A stretch of 64,000 bases of DNA, from NCBI RefSeq assembly GCF_025685685.1, contig NZ_JAGSYH010000008.1, forward strand, positions 1 through 64,000, read 5' to 3'. This stretch comes from Acidicapsa dinghuensis. Its GTDB lineage: Bacteria; Acidobacteriota; Terriglobia; Terriglobales; Acidobacteriaceae. Shown piece after piece: positions 7,658 through 15,793 of the stretch. Numbering within the stretch: the first letter of the stretch is position 1; the number at the start of each line of letters is the position of its first letter. The notes under the pieces were generated by a model, which was given only the letters and a program-made list of their open reading frames with translations, made no database searches and was not told where the DNA came from. The position numbers and the translations under genes were made by a program.

Positions 7658-9529
7658 TTATAAGCCAGCCTCCATCGTAACGATTGGATCGGGAATCGCG
7701 CCATCCATCCCCGTTCCCAGAAATTGCAGCTCATACAGGCGCTGATAGGTCGGCGAGGTCTGCAACAGTTCCTCGTGCGTTCCAATGCCGGTGATACGTC
7801 CACTTTCGAGGATAACGGTGCGCGTGGCACGACGAACGGTGGAGAGCCGGTGCGCGATCACGACCACGGTGCGCCCTTGCATGAGGTTGCTCAGCGCGGC
7901 CTGCACCAGGGATTCGCTCTCCGTATCGAGAGCACTGGTTGCTTCGTCCAGGATGAGAATCGGCGCGTTCTTCAAGATAGCGCGAGCAATTGCGATGCGC
8001 TGGCGTTCACCGCCTGAGAGACGAAATCCCTTTTCGCCGATGACGGTGTCATAGCCCTGCGGCATGCGCATAATGAAGTCGTGTGCAAGCGCATGGCGCG
8101 CTGCCTGTTCGACCTCTGCTTTCGGAATATCGGGCTGACCGTAGGCAATGTTATTGCGAACGGTGTCGTTGAAGAGGATCGTCTCCTGCGTCACCTGCGC
8201 AATGTGCTGCCGCAGCGAAGCCAAGGTGAGGTCGCGGAGATCCGCGCCGTCGATGGCGATGCGCCCGCTACTCACGTCATAAAAACGCGGAACCAGATTC
8301 ACCAGCGTACTCTTGCCTGCGCCGCTTGGCCCCACAAGCGCCAGCAATTCGCCTCGCCGGACTTCGAGATTTACATCATGCAGCACCTGCTGCTCGCCAT
8401 CTTCATTGGAATAGGCAAAGCCTACGTGCTCAAAAGCAATCCTATCGCGAAAGTCGCCGAGTGTTTTGGCGCGTGAGATTTCCTGCACATCCGGCTCGAT
8501 ATCGAGGTAATTGAAGATCGAAACAGAAGCGCCCATCGCTTGCTGGAAGGAGTTATAGAAAAAGGCGAATTTGCGCACAGGATCGTAAAGCTTGAAAAGC
8601 AGGATCAGGAAAGCAATAAAGCCCCCGACTGTCATTCGCCCAGCAAGAATCTCGTTACGGCCGATCCAGATCAGCAGCGCAATGGCGACCGACGCGATGA
8701 CATCCATTAGCGGCGAGCTGATGGACTGGATGCGTACACTGCGCAGGTTGGCGCGCAGGAGTCTTCGCGCCGCCTTCTTGAAACGCAGAATCTCCCATAG
8801 CTCGGTGCTGAAGGCCTTCACGATACGGTTACCGGTAATGGTCTCGTGAAGAATGTTCTGAATCTCGGCAACGCGATCCTGGCCGGTTCGGGTTCGCACG
8901 CGAACAGTACCGCCGATTTTGCGAGCCGACGTGATGACGACGGGAACGAAAATCAGGAGTGCCCAGCTCAGACGGCCGCCGTAGCTGATGACCAGCGCAA
9001 GGGTGAAGATAAAAGTGAATATCTGTTGGAGAAATTCGCTGAGAACTGAGCTGACCGCGGTCTGGACTCGTTCTACATCATTGATGAGCGTAGAGAGGAT
9101 CGTCCCTGTCGGATGCTTATGGAAGAAGCTTGCCGAGCTACGCATGATCGTCTCGTAGAGATGATTGCGCAGGTCAGTGATCATGCCGAAGCCGGCATAG
9201 TTGACGAGATAGGTGCCAGAATAGTCACAAATCCCCTTCAGCACCGTCATAGCTATGAGCGCAAATGCGACGACTGCCCAGGCATTGTCGCCGTGCATCT
9301 GAGCCGGCACGAATTGATTCAGGTCAAAGTGCCAGCCTGCAGGCAAATTGGGCAGCAGAGGAACTTTGTCGCCTTTTGCCGAGGGATTGAGAACGGTGTT
9401 GAGAATAGGCCCGACGAGCGCGATACGCAGCGGATCAAGTAAACCGACGATTGCCAGCAGGATAACGCCGAAGAACGATTGCAGCGCATAAGGCACTACA
9501 TAGCCAATGAGGCGAAAGAATCGCTTCAT
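7658..9529 (-). CDS. MsbA-type ABC exporter (fused membrane and ATPase domains)
   Basis: A 623-residue half-transporter. Residues 1 to about 330 hold six predicted membrane segments of the type I exporter fold, and the rest is the nucleotide-binding domain. The domain shows Walker A GPSGAGKST (400-408), the LSGGERQRIAIARA signature, Walker B ILILDEATSALD and the AHRLST switch His. The arrangement is that of MsbA and other lipid or drug exporters that act as homodimers in the inner membrane. Lipid A core flipping is plausible, but no lipid A gene is adjacent, so the substrate is open. The stop is 8 bases before the yicC start, suggesting one operon through coaBC. Confidence 0.9.
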   Translation of the reverse strand: MKRFFRLIGYVVPYALQSFFGVILLAIVGLLDPLRIALVGPILNTVLNPSAKGDKVPLLPNLPAGWHFDLNQFVPAQMHGDNAWAVVAFALIAMTVLKGICDYSGTYLVNYAGFGMITDLRNHLYETIMRSSASFFHKHPTGTILSTLINDVERVQTAVSSVLSEFLQQIFTFIFTLALVISYGGRLSWALLIFVPVVITSARKIGGTVRVRTRTGQDRVAEIQNILHETITGNRIVKAFSTELWEILRFKKAARRLLRANLRSVRIQSISSPLMDVIASVAIALLIWIGRNEILAGRMTVGGFIAFLILLFKLYDPVRKFAFFYNSFQQAMGASVSIFNYLDIEPDVQEISRAKTLGDFRDRIAFEHVGFAYSNEDGEQQVLHDVNLEVRRGELLALVGPSGAGKSTLVNLVPRFYDVSSGRIAIDGADLRDLTLASLRQHIAQVTQETILFNDTVRNNIAYGQPDIPKAEVEQAARHALAHDFIMRMPQGYDTVIGEKGFRLSGGERQRIAIARAILKNAPILILDEATSALDTESESLVQAALSNLMQGRTVVVIAHRLSTVRRATRTVILESGRITGIGTHEELLQTSPTYQRLYELQFLGTGMDGAIPDPIVTMEAGL

Positions 9530-9952
9530 GCTGAGGCACTCTCCCAGGCGATGTGAGGATACGCCCCGGGCTGGAGCATTTGTGTGCGCTGCATCTACAC
9601 ATTGTATCCGCTAGTGCTTATCGGTGGTCTGGCAGATTGGTGAGGCGATGATCGCTCAAAAAACACATGCGGCGCTGCCATTGGCAATCGCATTACACGT
9701 CCAACTGGATATGGAACGCAATCACGTCCGAAGACGTATGATTGCGGATGGGACGCTGGTATTGTCCGTGAGCAGACACGAATGTCCGTAAGCGGACATT
9801 TCTCTTGATATATCTTCCGTGGGGCAAGGTTTCGGAAAGCCGATTGACACCATAAATTCATGCGGATATCCAGACGAACCGCAGTCTAACGCCCTGGCAG
9901 CCGGATTGCTTGAAAGACTGCAATCAGGTGGTCAGGAGGAGAACCCCGTAGC
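9530..9952. other. intergenic region between divergent genes
   Basis: A 423-base non-coding stretch separating the ABC exporter and the winged-helix regulator, which diverge from each other. It must carry both promoters. The clear structure in it is the pair of 20-base dyads at 9761-9800. AGGAGG-like purines just before 9953 (GGTCAGGAGGAG) form the regulator's ribosome binding site. No other gene was seen. Confidence 0.6.
9761..9800. promoter_or_regulatory. two adjacent operator-like dyads
   Basis: AATGTCCGTAAGCGGACATT (9781-9800) is a perfect 8-base inverted repeat around TAAG. The 20 bases directly before it (9761-9780, core TGTCCGTGAGCAGACA) are an imperfect copy in exact 20-base register. 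Two head-to-tail dyads one short period apart, about 150 bases upstream of a regulator gene, look like a cooperative binding site for a dimeric repressor or for the downstream regulator itself. The binding protein is unknown. Confidence 0.55.
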
Positions 9953-11896
9953 ATGAAGCAGTTCGAGTCGTTCAGGCTGGACACAGCAAATGAGTGTCTA
10001 TGGCACGACGGTAGTCAGATCGATCTGCCTCCAAAGCCATTCGCCGTGCTGCGGTATCTGGTCGAGAATCCTGGACGGCTGATTACACACGACGAGTTGC
10101 TGGAAGCGCTCTGGCCTGAGACCTATGTGCAGCCGCAGGTGCTGCGTACCTACATGCTTGAGCTGCGCAAGGTGCTGGGAGACGATCCCGGCCAGCCACG
10201 ATTTATTCAGACATTGCCGAAGCGCGGCTATCGATTCGTTGCAACCGTGGCAGAGGCTGCAAATGTGGCCGTTGAAAAGAGAGCGAACGAGAACCCTCCA
10301 GCAAATGGCGTGAATCCAATGCGGCGCGCTACGGATCGGGTCGATGCAGCCAGTCAGCCCGAGCCGGCACAGTCACATGCTGCCGACACGCGCGCTGTCC
10401 CAGACACAGGCATTCCAACCGCGCGAATTATTGACCGGAAAGATGAGCTTGCGAATCTTGCATCGTTTGTTGACAAGCTGACGAACGGCGAGAGGCAGAT
10501 GATCTTTCTTACCGGCGAAGCTGGTATCGGGAAGACTGTGCTGGTGGATGCGTTTTGTAGTCTGGCGGAATCAAAACTGCCGGGCAGCGTGGCTCGCGGC
10601 CAGTGCGTCGAGGGGTTCGGCCCAAAAGAAGAGTATTACCCCATTATGGAAGCGCTGGGCCATCTCTGCGCTTCCTCACTGGGCGAACGAGTGTGCCGCG
10701 TACTGGCTAAGGTTGCGCCAGCGTGGCTGAGCGCGTTGGGCCGCAATTCCGATTCGCCTGCGCCCGCTTCTGCTCCGGCGAGAATGCCGGGGGATCTCTG
10801 TACAGCCCTGGAAGAGATTGCGCTGCAGACGCCGCTGGTTTTGGTGCTTGAGGATCTGCACTGGGCCGATGCTTCGACGTTGCATTTGATTTCGGCTCTT
10901 GCGCGGCGGCGTGCTAAAGCGCAGCTCATGGTGCTGGCTACGTTCAATCCGCAGCATGGCTCAGCGGAGCATCCGTTGAAGGCGCTGCAGCAGGATCTGC
11001 GCATGCGGCGATTGTGCTGCGAAATTACGCTTCAGCCGCTTGAGCGCACAGCTGTCAATGAACTGCTTGCACGTGAACTGAAACAAGAGACGTTGCCGCC
11101 TGGGCTTGCGAGCTTCGTGCACCGGCATTCGGAGGGTAATCCCCTCTTCATCGCTGCGCTGCTGGAGCACTTGATCGCCGAAGGCACTCTGGTTAAGACC
11201 CATGTAGATGGGGAGCCAATCTGGCGGGTGCGCGGCACATTGGATGACGCGAGCACCGGTGTGCCTGCGGGATTAGCGCAGATGATCGAGCTCGAGATGG
11301 AACGGCTTACCGAGCGGGAACAACGCCTGCTGGAAGCCGGAAGCCTGATGCATGTGGCCTTCCCGGCCTGGGCTGTTGCCGCGGCTCTCGACGCGGATCT
11401 GGCCGAGACAGAAGAGGCCTGTGATGCGCTCGCGCGACGTTTGCATTATGTACAGCGCGCGGGCTGTGATGAGTTGCCCGACGGCAGCTCATCTGGGTTT
11501 TACTCTTTCAGTCATGGACTGTACCGTGAAGTGCTGTGCCGCCGCCAGTCTGATTCCAGGCGCTCGCGCAGCCATAAACGGATCGCCGAGCGGCTTGGCC
11601 AGATTTTTGGCGACCGCGAATCGACCGTGGCCCGCGAAATGGCCATGCACTTTGAAGCGGGACGACACTGGCATCAAGCCGTTACAGCGTTGAGCATGGC
11701 TGCTCGCCACGCCGTAGCGCGCGGAGCGGGTGCGGAAGCCTCGGAGTTGCTCGCACACGCACTCACGACAGCGGAGAATATCCCTCCGCAAGAACGAAAG
11801 ATCGTCGTTTCCACTCTCCAGGACGAGCTGAGCGGGCTGGCTCATCCGTCAAGAAACGTGGAAATGATCCGTCAAGAACTGGCCGGAAAACTTTGA
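9953..11896 (+). CDS. winged-helix transcriptional regulator fused to an AAA ATPase
   Basis: Residues 1-98 are an OmpR/CadC-type winged helix: recognition region LRTYMLELRKVLGDDP and the wing PKRGYRFVATV. After a linker of about 60 residues comes a MalT/adenylate-cyclase-like AAA module with Walker A GEAGIGKT (188-195) and Walker B LVLVLEDLHWAD (about 298-309). A helical region fills the rest. There is no transmembrane segment and no C-terminal LuxR helix-turn-helix, so DNA binding is N-terminal, as in SARP-like regulators. It probably is an ATP-dependent one-component activator; the signal is unknown. It reads toward the small secreted protein 77 bases downstream. A strong ribosome binding site precedes the ATG. 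Confidence 0.85.
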   Translation: MKQFESFRLDTANECLWHDGSQIDLPPKPFAVLRYLVENPGRLITHDELLEALWPETYVQPQVLRTYMLELRKVLGDDPGQPRFIQTLPKRGYRFVATVAEAANVAVEKRANENPPANGVNPMRRATDRVDAASQPEPAQSHAADTRAVPDTGIPTARIIDRKDELANLASFVDKLTNGERQMIFLTGEAGIGKTVLVDAFCSLAESKLPGSVARGQCVEGFGPKEEYYPIMEALGHLCASSLGERVCRVLAKVAPAWLSALGRNSDSPAPASAPARMPGDLCTALEEIALQTPLVLVLEDLHWADASTLHLISALARRRAKAQLMVLATFNPQHGSAEHPLKALQQDLRMRRLCCEITLQPLERTAVNELLARELKQETLPPGLASFVHRHSEGNPLFIAALLEHLIAEGTLVKTHVDGEPIWRVRGTLDDASTGVPAGLAQMIELEMERLTEREQRLLEAGSLMHVAFPAWAVAAALDADLAETEEACDALARRLHYVQRAGCDELPDGSSSGFYSFSHGLYREVLCRRQSDSRRSRSHKRIAERLGQIFGDRESTVAREMAMHFEAGRHWHQAVTALSMAARHAVARGAGAEASELLAHALTTAENIPPQERKIVVSTLQDELSGLAHPSRNVEMIRQELAGKL

Positions 11897-11973
11897 CGAA
11901 TTCTGGACGGGAACTTAACGACTTTATTTTTCAGCATCGGTAATCTCCAAACCATAGGCAGGAGGACACACCG

Positions 11974-12369
11974 ATGCGAATCACTTTTAACAAGTTCGTT
12001 CTGGCGCCGGTCATACTGGCGACCGCAGCTTTGGCAGCAACCTCCGCGATGGCAGAAGCCCGCGTGAATGTTCCCTTCAATTTCACGGTTGGCGGCAAGG
12101 CGTTCCCCGCTGGTCAGTACAGCGTAATCGAAGATTCAACCCACAACAGTGTGATCTTGTGGGCCAAGAAGGCTCCGGTCAGCTTTACCTCACTCATCGG
12201 CGCTGGTGACCCCGCACCAACAGATTCCAAGGTCATCCTCAAGTTTGACCATCTCGGCGACCGGTTCGCTCTGCAGTCGATCCAGTATCGCTCGCTGATC
12301 ACACCGCGCCTCGACAAACGCGAAAAGACAACCGAGCACACACCGGTACGGATGATCGAAGGCCAGTAA
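11974..12369 (+). CDS. small secreted protein, paralogue 1
   Basis: A 131-residue protein with a Sec signal peptide ending near AMA-EA (about residue 28). The mature part is all-beta in appearance and begins RVNVPFNFTVGGKAFPAGQYSV. It ends with EHTPVRMIEGQ. The gene at 13071 is a clear paralogue with the same opening and closing motifs. I recognise it as a lineage-typical exported protein but know no function. The ribosome binding site AGGAGG lies 8 bases before the ATG. It is 77 bases downstream of the winged-helix/ATPase regulator, and a structured non-coding element follows it. Confidence 0.8.
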   Translation: MRITFNKFVLAPVILATAALAATSAMAEARVNVPFNFTVGGKAFPAGQYSVIEDSTHNSVILWAKKAPVSFTSLIGAGDPAPTDSKVILKFDHLGDRFALQSIQYRSLITPRLDKREKTTEHTPVRMIEGQ

Positions 12370-12415
12370 TGAAGCTCGCCTGCGCCTCCCGTCAACCTAC
12401 CGTCAAGCGCATGGC

Positions 12416-12475
12416 TGCGCATCGCACTGATCCCGGGCCCTCCCTGGATACATAAATGGATCAGTGCGATGCGCA
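12416..12475. repeat. 18-bp perfect inverted repeat
   Basis: TGCGCATCGCACTGATCC (12416-12433) is matched perfectly by its reverse complement at 12458-12475, with a 24-base loop. It begins 46 bases after the stop of the secreted protein gene. There is no T-run after it, so it is not a textbook intrinsic terminator, although a stem of this length could still stop or protect a transcript. Confidence 0.75.
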
Positions 12476-12480
12476 AGCAC

Positions 12481-12591
12481 CAGGGTCTGTTCACACTATT
12501 GGGAAGACAGTATTTCGGCAACATCTGGAGGACGGCCAGATCTGCCGCAATCCCAGGGACGGGGTCTCCTCAATGGTGTGAACAGGCCCTG
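12481..12591 (+). ncRNA. structured RNA-like element with nested stems
   Basis: The outer arms are 21 bases each (12481-12501 and 12571-12591). They pair along their whole length if transcribed on the plus strand, because the only two non-Watson-Crick positions are U-G; the minus strand would have A-C mismatches there. Inside, CGGCA (12516-12520) pairs with TGCCG (12543-12547), and ATCTGG (12523-12528) pairs with CCAGAT (12536-12541). A structured plus-strand RNA or a miniature palindromic element both fit; no known RNA family was recognised. Confidence 0.5.
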
Positions 12592-13070
12592 TTGGTTTTT
12601 CAGCCGTTGGTCTTCCAGCATAGAGTGCGGATATATATCATAGGAAACCATCTTCTCGCATATCATGCTCCACTTTCTGCTTGTAGTCACTTCCCGATGA
12701 GCCGAAGGACAGGCTTCTATGAGCAGCTAAGTGTTGGCTATTCCTACATAGCTCAATTGGTTCCCGGCATCTAGCTGGTGGTTTTATCAACCCTCTTCGA
12801 GCCGGCTACCCCACATTTACAAAACAACACATAACTTTATGTACTGCTTCCTGAACTTATCGTCTAATCAGATGTAAGCGCTGGAGCGAATTCACACGTA
12901 AGTTTCCGAGCAGAGTAACCGCTTATCGGAATTGCGCTGTAACCAGCCGGCACCAGACAGCAGATCATGCTGCGCTGACGATAGAAAGGATCGCCATCTT
13001 ACCAGGGCGCGGTCCCTGTCCCACATTTGGAGCTATTCGCAACGACAAATGCAAGGATCAGGAGGATACG

Positions 13071-13469
13071 ATGATTTCTACCATTGGTAAACTGTTACTC
13101 GTTTCAGGCGCTCTGGCAACTGCCGGATTAACATCTATTCAGGCAGCAGCCGAAGCTAGAGTTACCATCCCTTTCAACTTCAGCGTAGGCGGCGAGCAAT
13201 ACCCCGCCGGACAATATCTACTCAAGCAGGAACAAATATATAACCGTGTCCTAACTATTCAAAGCAAAGACACGCCTACAGCCTTCAACTGCACGCTCAC
13301 GCCAGGCGGAGACAACGACGATCCGAGTAAGGTGGCTGTAATCTTTGACGTCAGGGATGGAAGTTACGCACTCCGTAATGTCCAATACGGAACGCTCACC
13401 AGCCCGAGGTTCGACAGAGCCATCGATCGTTCAGAGCACACGCCTGTACGGGTCATCGAAGGACAGTAA
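13071..13469 (+). CDS. small secreted protein, paralogue 2
   Basis: A 132-residue exported protein with a signal peptide cleaved near QAAAEA (about residue 28). The mature part opens RVTIPFNFSVGGEQYPAGQYLL and closes SEHTPVRVIEGQ, matching the gene at 11974 at both ends with a diverged middle. The ribosome binding site AGGAGG precedes the ATG by 6 bases. It appears to be a tandem duplicate that acquired its own long upstream region. Function unknown; a periplasmic or surface location is likely. Confidence 0.8.
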   Translation: MISTIGKLLLVSGALATAGLTSIQAAAEARVTIPFNFSVGGEQYPAGQYLLKQEQIYNRVLTIQSKDTPTAFNCTLTPGGDNDDPSKVAVIFDVRDGSYALRNVQYGTLTSPRFDRAIDRSEHTPVRVIEGQ

Positions 13470-13487
13470 GGAAATCGCAGGCGATTA

Positions 13488-13521
13488 CAAACAGAGCACC
13501 GGGGAACCGATGCTCTGTTTG
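13488..13521 (+). terminator. stem-loop after secreted paralogue 2
   Basis: CAAACAGAGCA (13488-13498) pairs perfectly with TGCTCTGTTTG (13511-13521) around a 12-base loop, 18 bases past the stop codon and before the convergent rapZ. Only three T residues fall in the 3' arm, so it is a probable but not ideal terminator. Confidence 0.5.
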
Positions 13522-13583
13522 CGTATGCCAAGCTCAATCAGTTTCAACCGGTCTCGCTGCCCAATTATTTTGTAGTCTTTTCG

Positions 13584-14543
13584 TCATCGCGGCATGTCCC
13601 GGTGCACGGCCTTCACTCGATAGCCCGCTTTGCCGAGCCGCTTTGCCATTTCGTCTGCCATCATGACCGAACGATGCTGGCCTCCGGTGCAGCCAAATGC
13701 GATCGTCAGATAGCTCTTCCCTTCTTTTTCGTAGTGCGGCAGCAGAAACAGCATCATATCCGTCACACGCGTGAGGAATTCTGCTGTTTGCGGAAAATCC
13801 CGCACGTATTTGGCCACTTTAGGATGACGCCCAGTCAGCTTGCGAAACTCCGGTACGAAGTGCGGGTTGGGAAGAAAGCGCACATCGAAAACCATATCCG
13901 CATCCAGCGGCACGCCGTTCTTGAATCCAAAGCTCAGGCACGAGACCAGAAGCTGACTTCCTCGCTCATCTCCGTTCTGCGGTCCGAACTTAGCCTGTAC
14001 GTAAGCCCGCAGCTCATGGACATTGAAGCCGGATGTATCGATGATGGAATCCGCAACATTTCGTACAGGGTCCAGAAGCTGCCGCTCAGAGGTGATGGAA
14101 CGCACCACCATCTCTGACCGGCTCAGCGGGTGCGGACGCCGGGTTTCCGAGTAACGGCGAACGAGAACAGCATCCGACGCTTCCAGAAAAACAACACTGG
14201 TCCGCAGTGTCTTCTTCACGCCCAGCAAAACAGCGGGCAGCCTGTCCAGCGTCGGTCCTTCGCGGACATCCACGACGAGAACAGCCTTTTCAATTTCTGA
14301 AGAGTTCTTGACCAGCGCAGCGAATCCCGGCAGCAATTCCAATGGGAGGTTGTCTACCGCATAGTATCCAAGGTCTTCAAACGCCTTGAGAGCAGATGCT
14401 TTTCCCGCACCGGAGATTCCTGTAACAATCACCAGCTCTTTTGAGCCTGTGGGGTTTCGGGAATCTGCGACGGGATTTTCAGCAGAGCTTGCAGCCGCGC
14501 GGCCGCGCGCAACTCGATCGCCGTTTTTAGAAACGCGTGGCAT
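13584..14543 (-). CDS. rapZ: RNase adapter RapZ-like nucleotide-binding protein
   Basis: RapZ/YvcJ proteins bind nucleotides and, in E. coli, guide RNase E to small RNAs that control amino-sugar synthesis. The family marks are all present: EDLGYYAVDNLP after the P-loop, FLEASD, the DVRFLPNPHFVPEFR strand and the C-terminal GCTGGQHRSV motif. The P-loop reads GISGAGKA (42-49): the Ser/Thr after the invariant Lys is Ala, with a Ser one position later. An N-terminal Arg/Ala-rich extension of about 33 residues precedes the core. It follows hpf on the same strand, a common pairing. Confidence 0.9.
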   Translation of the reverse strand: MPRVSKNGDRVARGRAAASSAENPVADSRNPTGSKELVIVTGISGAGKASALKAFEDLGYYAVDNLPLELLPGFAALVKNSSEIEKAVLVVDVREGPTLDRLPAVLLGVKKTLRTSVVFLEASDAVLVRRYSETRRPHPLSRSEMVVRSITSERQLLDPVRNVADSIIDTSGFNVHELRAYVQAKFGPQNGDERGSQLLVSCLSFGFKNGVPLDADMVFDVRFLPNPHFVPEFRKLTGRHPKVAKYVRDFPQTAEFLTRVTDMMLFLLPHYEKEGKSYLTIAFGCTGGQHRSVMMADEMAKRLGKAGYRVKAVHRDMPR

Positions 14544-14575
14544 GGCCCCATCCTAAACCGAAGGGAGCCATGCCA
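14538..14575 (-). promoter_or_regulatory. hairpin enclosing the rapZ start codon
   Basis: TGGCATGGC (14538-14546) is complementary to GCCATGCCA (14567-14575). In the minus-strand mRNA the downstream arm contains the rapZ ATG (14543), and the 20-base loop contains the purine-rich AGGATGGGG. The start codon would be sequestered when the stem forms. This may be chance or translational control. Confidence 0.4.
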
Positions 14576-14634
14576 TCGATCCCACATTAGTTGCGAATGC
14601 AACTCAGTTCCTTTTGAGCAAATCCCTCAAGAAC

Positions 14635-15321
14635 TTACGGCACTTCGACCATCTCCATCTTGCCGTCCCGGCGACGATGCAGGACATACAGATCCCCAGC
14701 AGGAGTGCGGAAGATAAGAAGATCGCGATCCTGGAACTCCGCCTCTTTAACCGCCTCTTCAACGGTCATCGGGCGAATTGCCAGAGCCTCGGCTGCGCTA
14801 AGGATATGCGGCTCAACGACCATCGGCTTGCCGGGAAATGAGTGAACCGTAATTGCTGCCTTTGTTTTCTTGCCGGGTGGACGCGCGATTGGAGCGCGAT
14901 GCCCGTTCCCATGGCTAAAGTGATCTTCGGGTGAGGGTTCGGTTCCATGCTCCAGCCCGACCGATCTGCGAACGCGCACTGCCTTTCGGGGTACGCGAGG
15001 CTCGGGAATCGCTGTCGCCAGCTTAGGCAGACGCTTTCGCGTGCGGGTGCGATCCCGAAACTTTTGTGCCTGCTGTTCAGCATGAACAAGAGCCTGGCGC
15101 AGCGCAGACTCCTGGGTGGCGCCTTCGCCATGAGCCACGATATTGTGATTCCGGCTTTGTAGTGAGATTTCTACGATTTGTAGATGACGTTCCGCGCGGA
15201 ACGTGAATGCCGCCGAGGTGATCTTGCCCAAAATCAAGCCAATTCTGCCGATTCCCTCTTCAGCACCCGCTTTGAGTCCTTTAGAAACTTTTACCTGACG
15301 TGCAGTAATTTCAACTTCCAT
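14635..15321 (-). CDS. hpf: long-form ribosome hibernation promoting factor
   Basis: Binds the ribosomal decoding region and dimerises 70S ribosomes in stationary phase. The N-terminal domain (about 1-105) has the HPF/RaiA pattern: MEVEITARQVKVSKGLK, the HLQIVEISL strand and a long basic helix. A linker of about 60 basic residues follows. The C-terminal dimerisation domain (about 165-228) contains KPMTVEEAV-like RPMTVEEAVKEAEF and FRTPAGDLYVLHRRRDG. The 228-residue length fits the long form. It lies 91 bases upstream of rapZ. Confidence 0.93.
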   Translation of the reverse strand: MEVEITARQVKVSKGLKAGAEEGIGRIGLILGKITSAAFTFRAERHLQIVEISLQSRNHNIVAHGEGATQESALRQALVHAEQQAQKFRDRTRTRKRLPKLATAIPEPRVPRKAVRVRRSVGLEHGTEPSPEDHFSHGNGHRAPIARPPGKKTKAAITVHSFPGKPMVVEPHILSAAEALAIRPMTVEEAVKEAEFQDRDLLIFRTPAGDLYVLHRRRDGKMEMVEVP

Positions 15322-15510
15322 CCATCCCTCCCTGCAACAGTGATGGGACAGCTTCCTTCCGGATCATTCGCGCTGTTTTGCAAACCTCCGGAGGATCGTC
15401 GTGGAGAACATATTAAACCTATGCTCCCGATTGTGCTGTGATCTTAGATCCAGAGAGTAAGACAAGGGTAACGATTCGGGCTGACGATTCCTCTCGCAGG
15501 AATCTGCTAA

Positions 15511-15771
15511 TCAGTGTCCGCGCCTCGCCGCGCCGGAATCCGTATCCGCTGGCTTCTGCGGTTCACGCTCCATGCGCCTCTGACCACGGCGGCCAAGAAT
15601 ATACATGCTGCCGCCGAACACCAGCAGCACCAGGCCCCAATAGAGATTGGCATTGATACCGAGCGAACTCGCATAGATTGGGCTGCCATTTGTGCCCGCG
15701 CCGTAGAGGGTGAGGATCAGACCCACGAGAGTAAACAGCAGTCCCATTGGGATGCGCAAATCAAGATTCAT
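15511..15771 (-). CDS. small two-span membrane protein
   Basis: An 86-residue protein with two hydrophobic segments (about 8-25 and 43-60) joined by a short loop N-G-S-P-I-Y-A, and a charged C-terminal tail RRGQRRMEREPQ. It begins 22 bases after the symporter stop on the same strand, so it is probably co-transcribed and could be an accessory subunit. I do not recognise a named family. Confidence 0.65.
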   Translation of the reverse strand: MNLDLRIPMGLLFTLVGLILTLYGAGTNGSPIYASSLGINANLYWGLVLLVFGGSMYILGRRGQRRMEREPQKPADTDSGAARRGH

Positions 15772-15793
15772 TGCCGTACCTCCAGCGCCATGC

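Larger units (their letters stand above)
12370..13070. other. 700-base non-coding region between the two secreted paralogues
   Basis: No gene is supportable here. The first 220 bases hold two strong inverted repeats (12416-12475 and 12481-12591). The remaining 480 bases, which contain AT-richer runs near 12620-12880, presumably carry the promoter of the gene at 13071. Short open frames present have neither ribosome binding sites nor family features. Confidence 0.6.
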
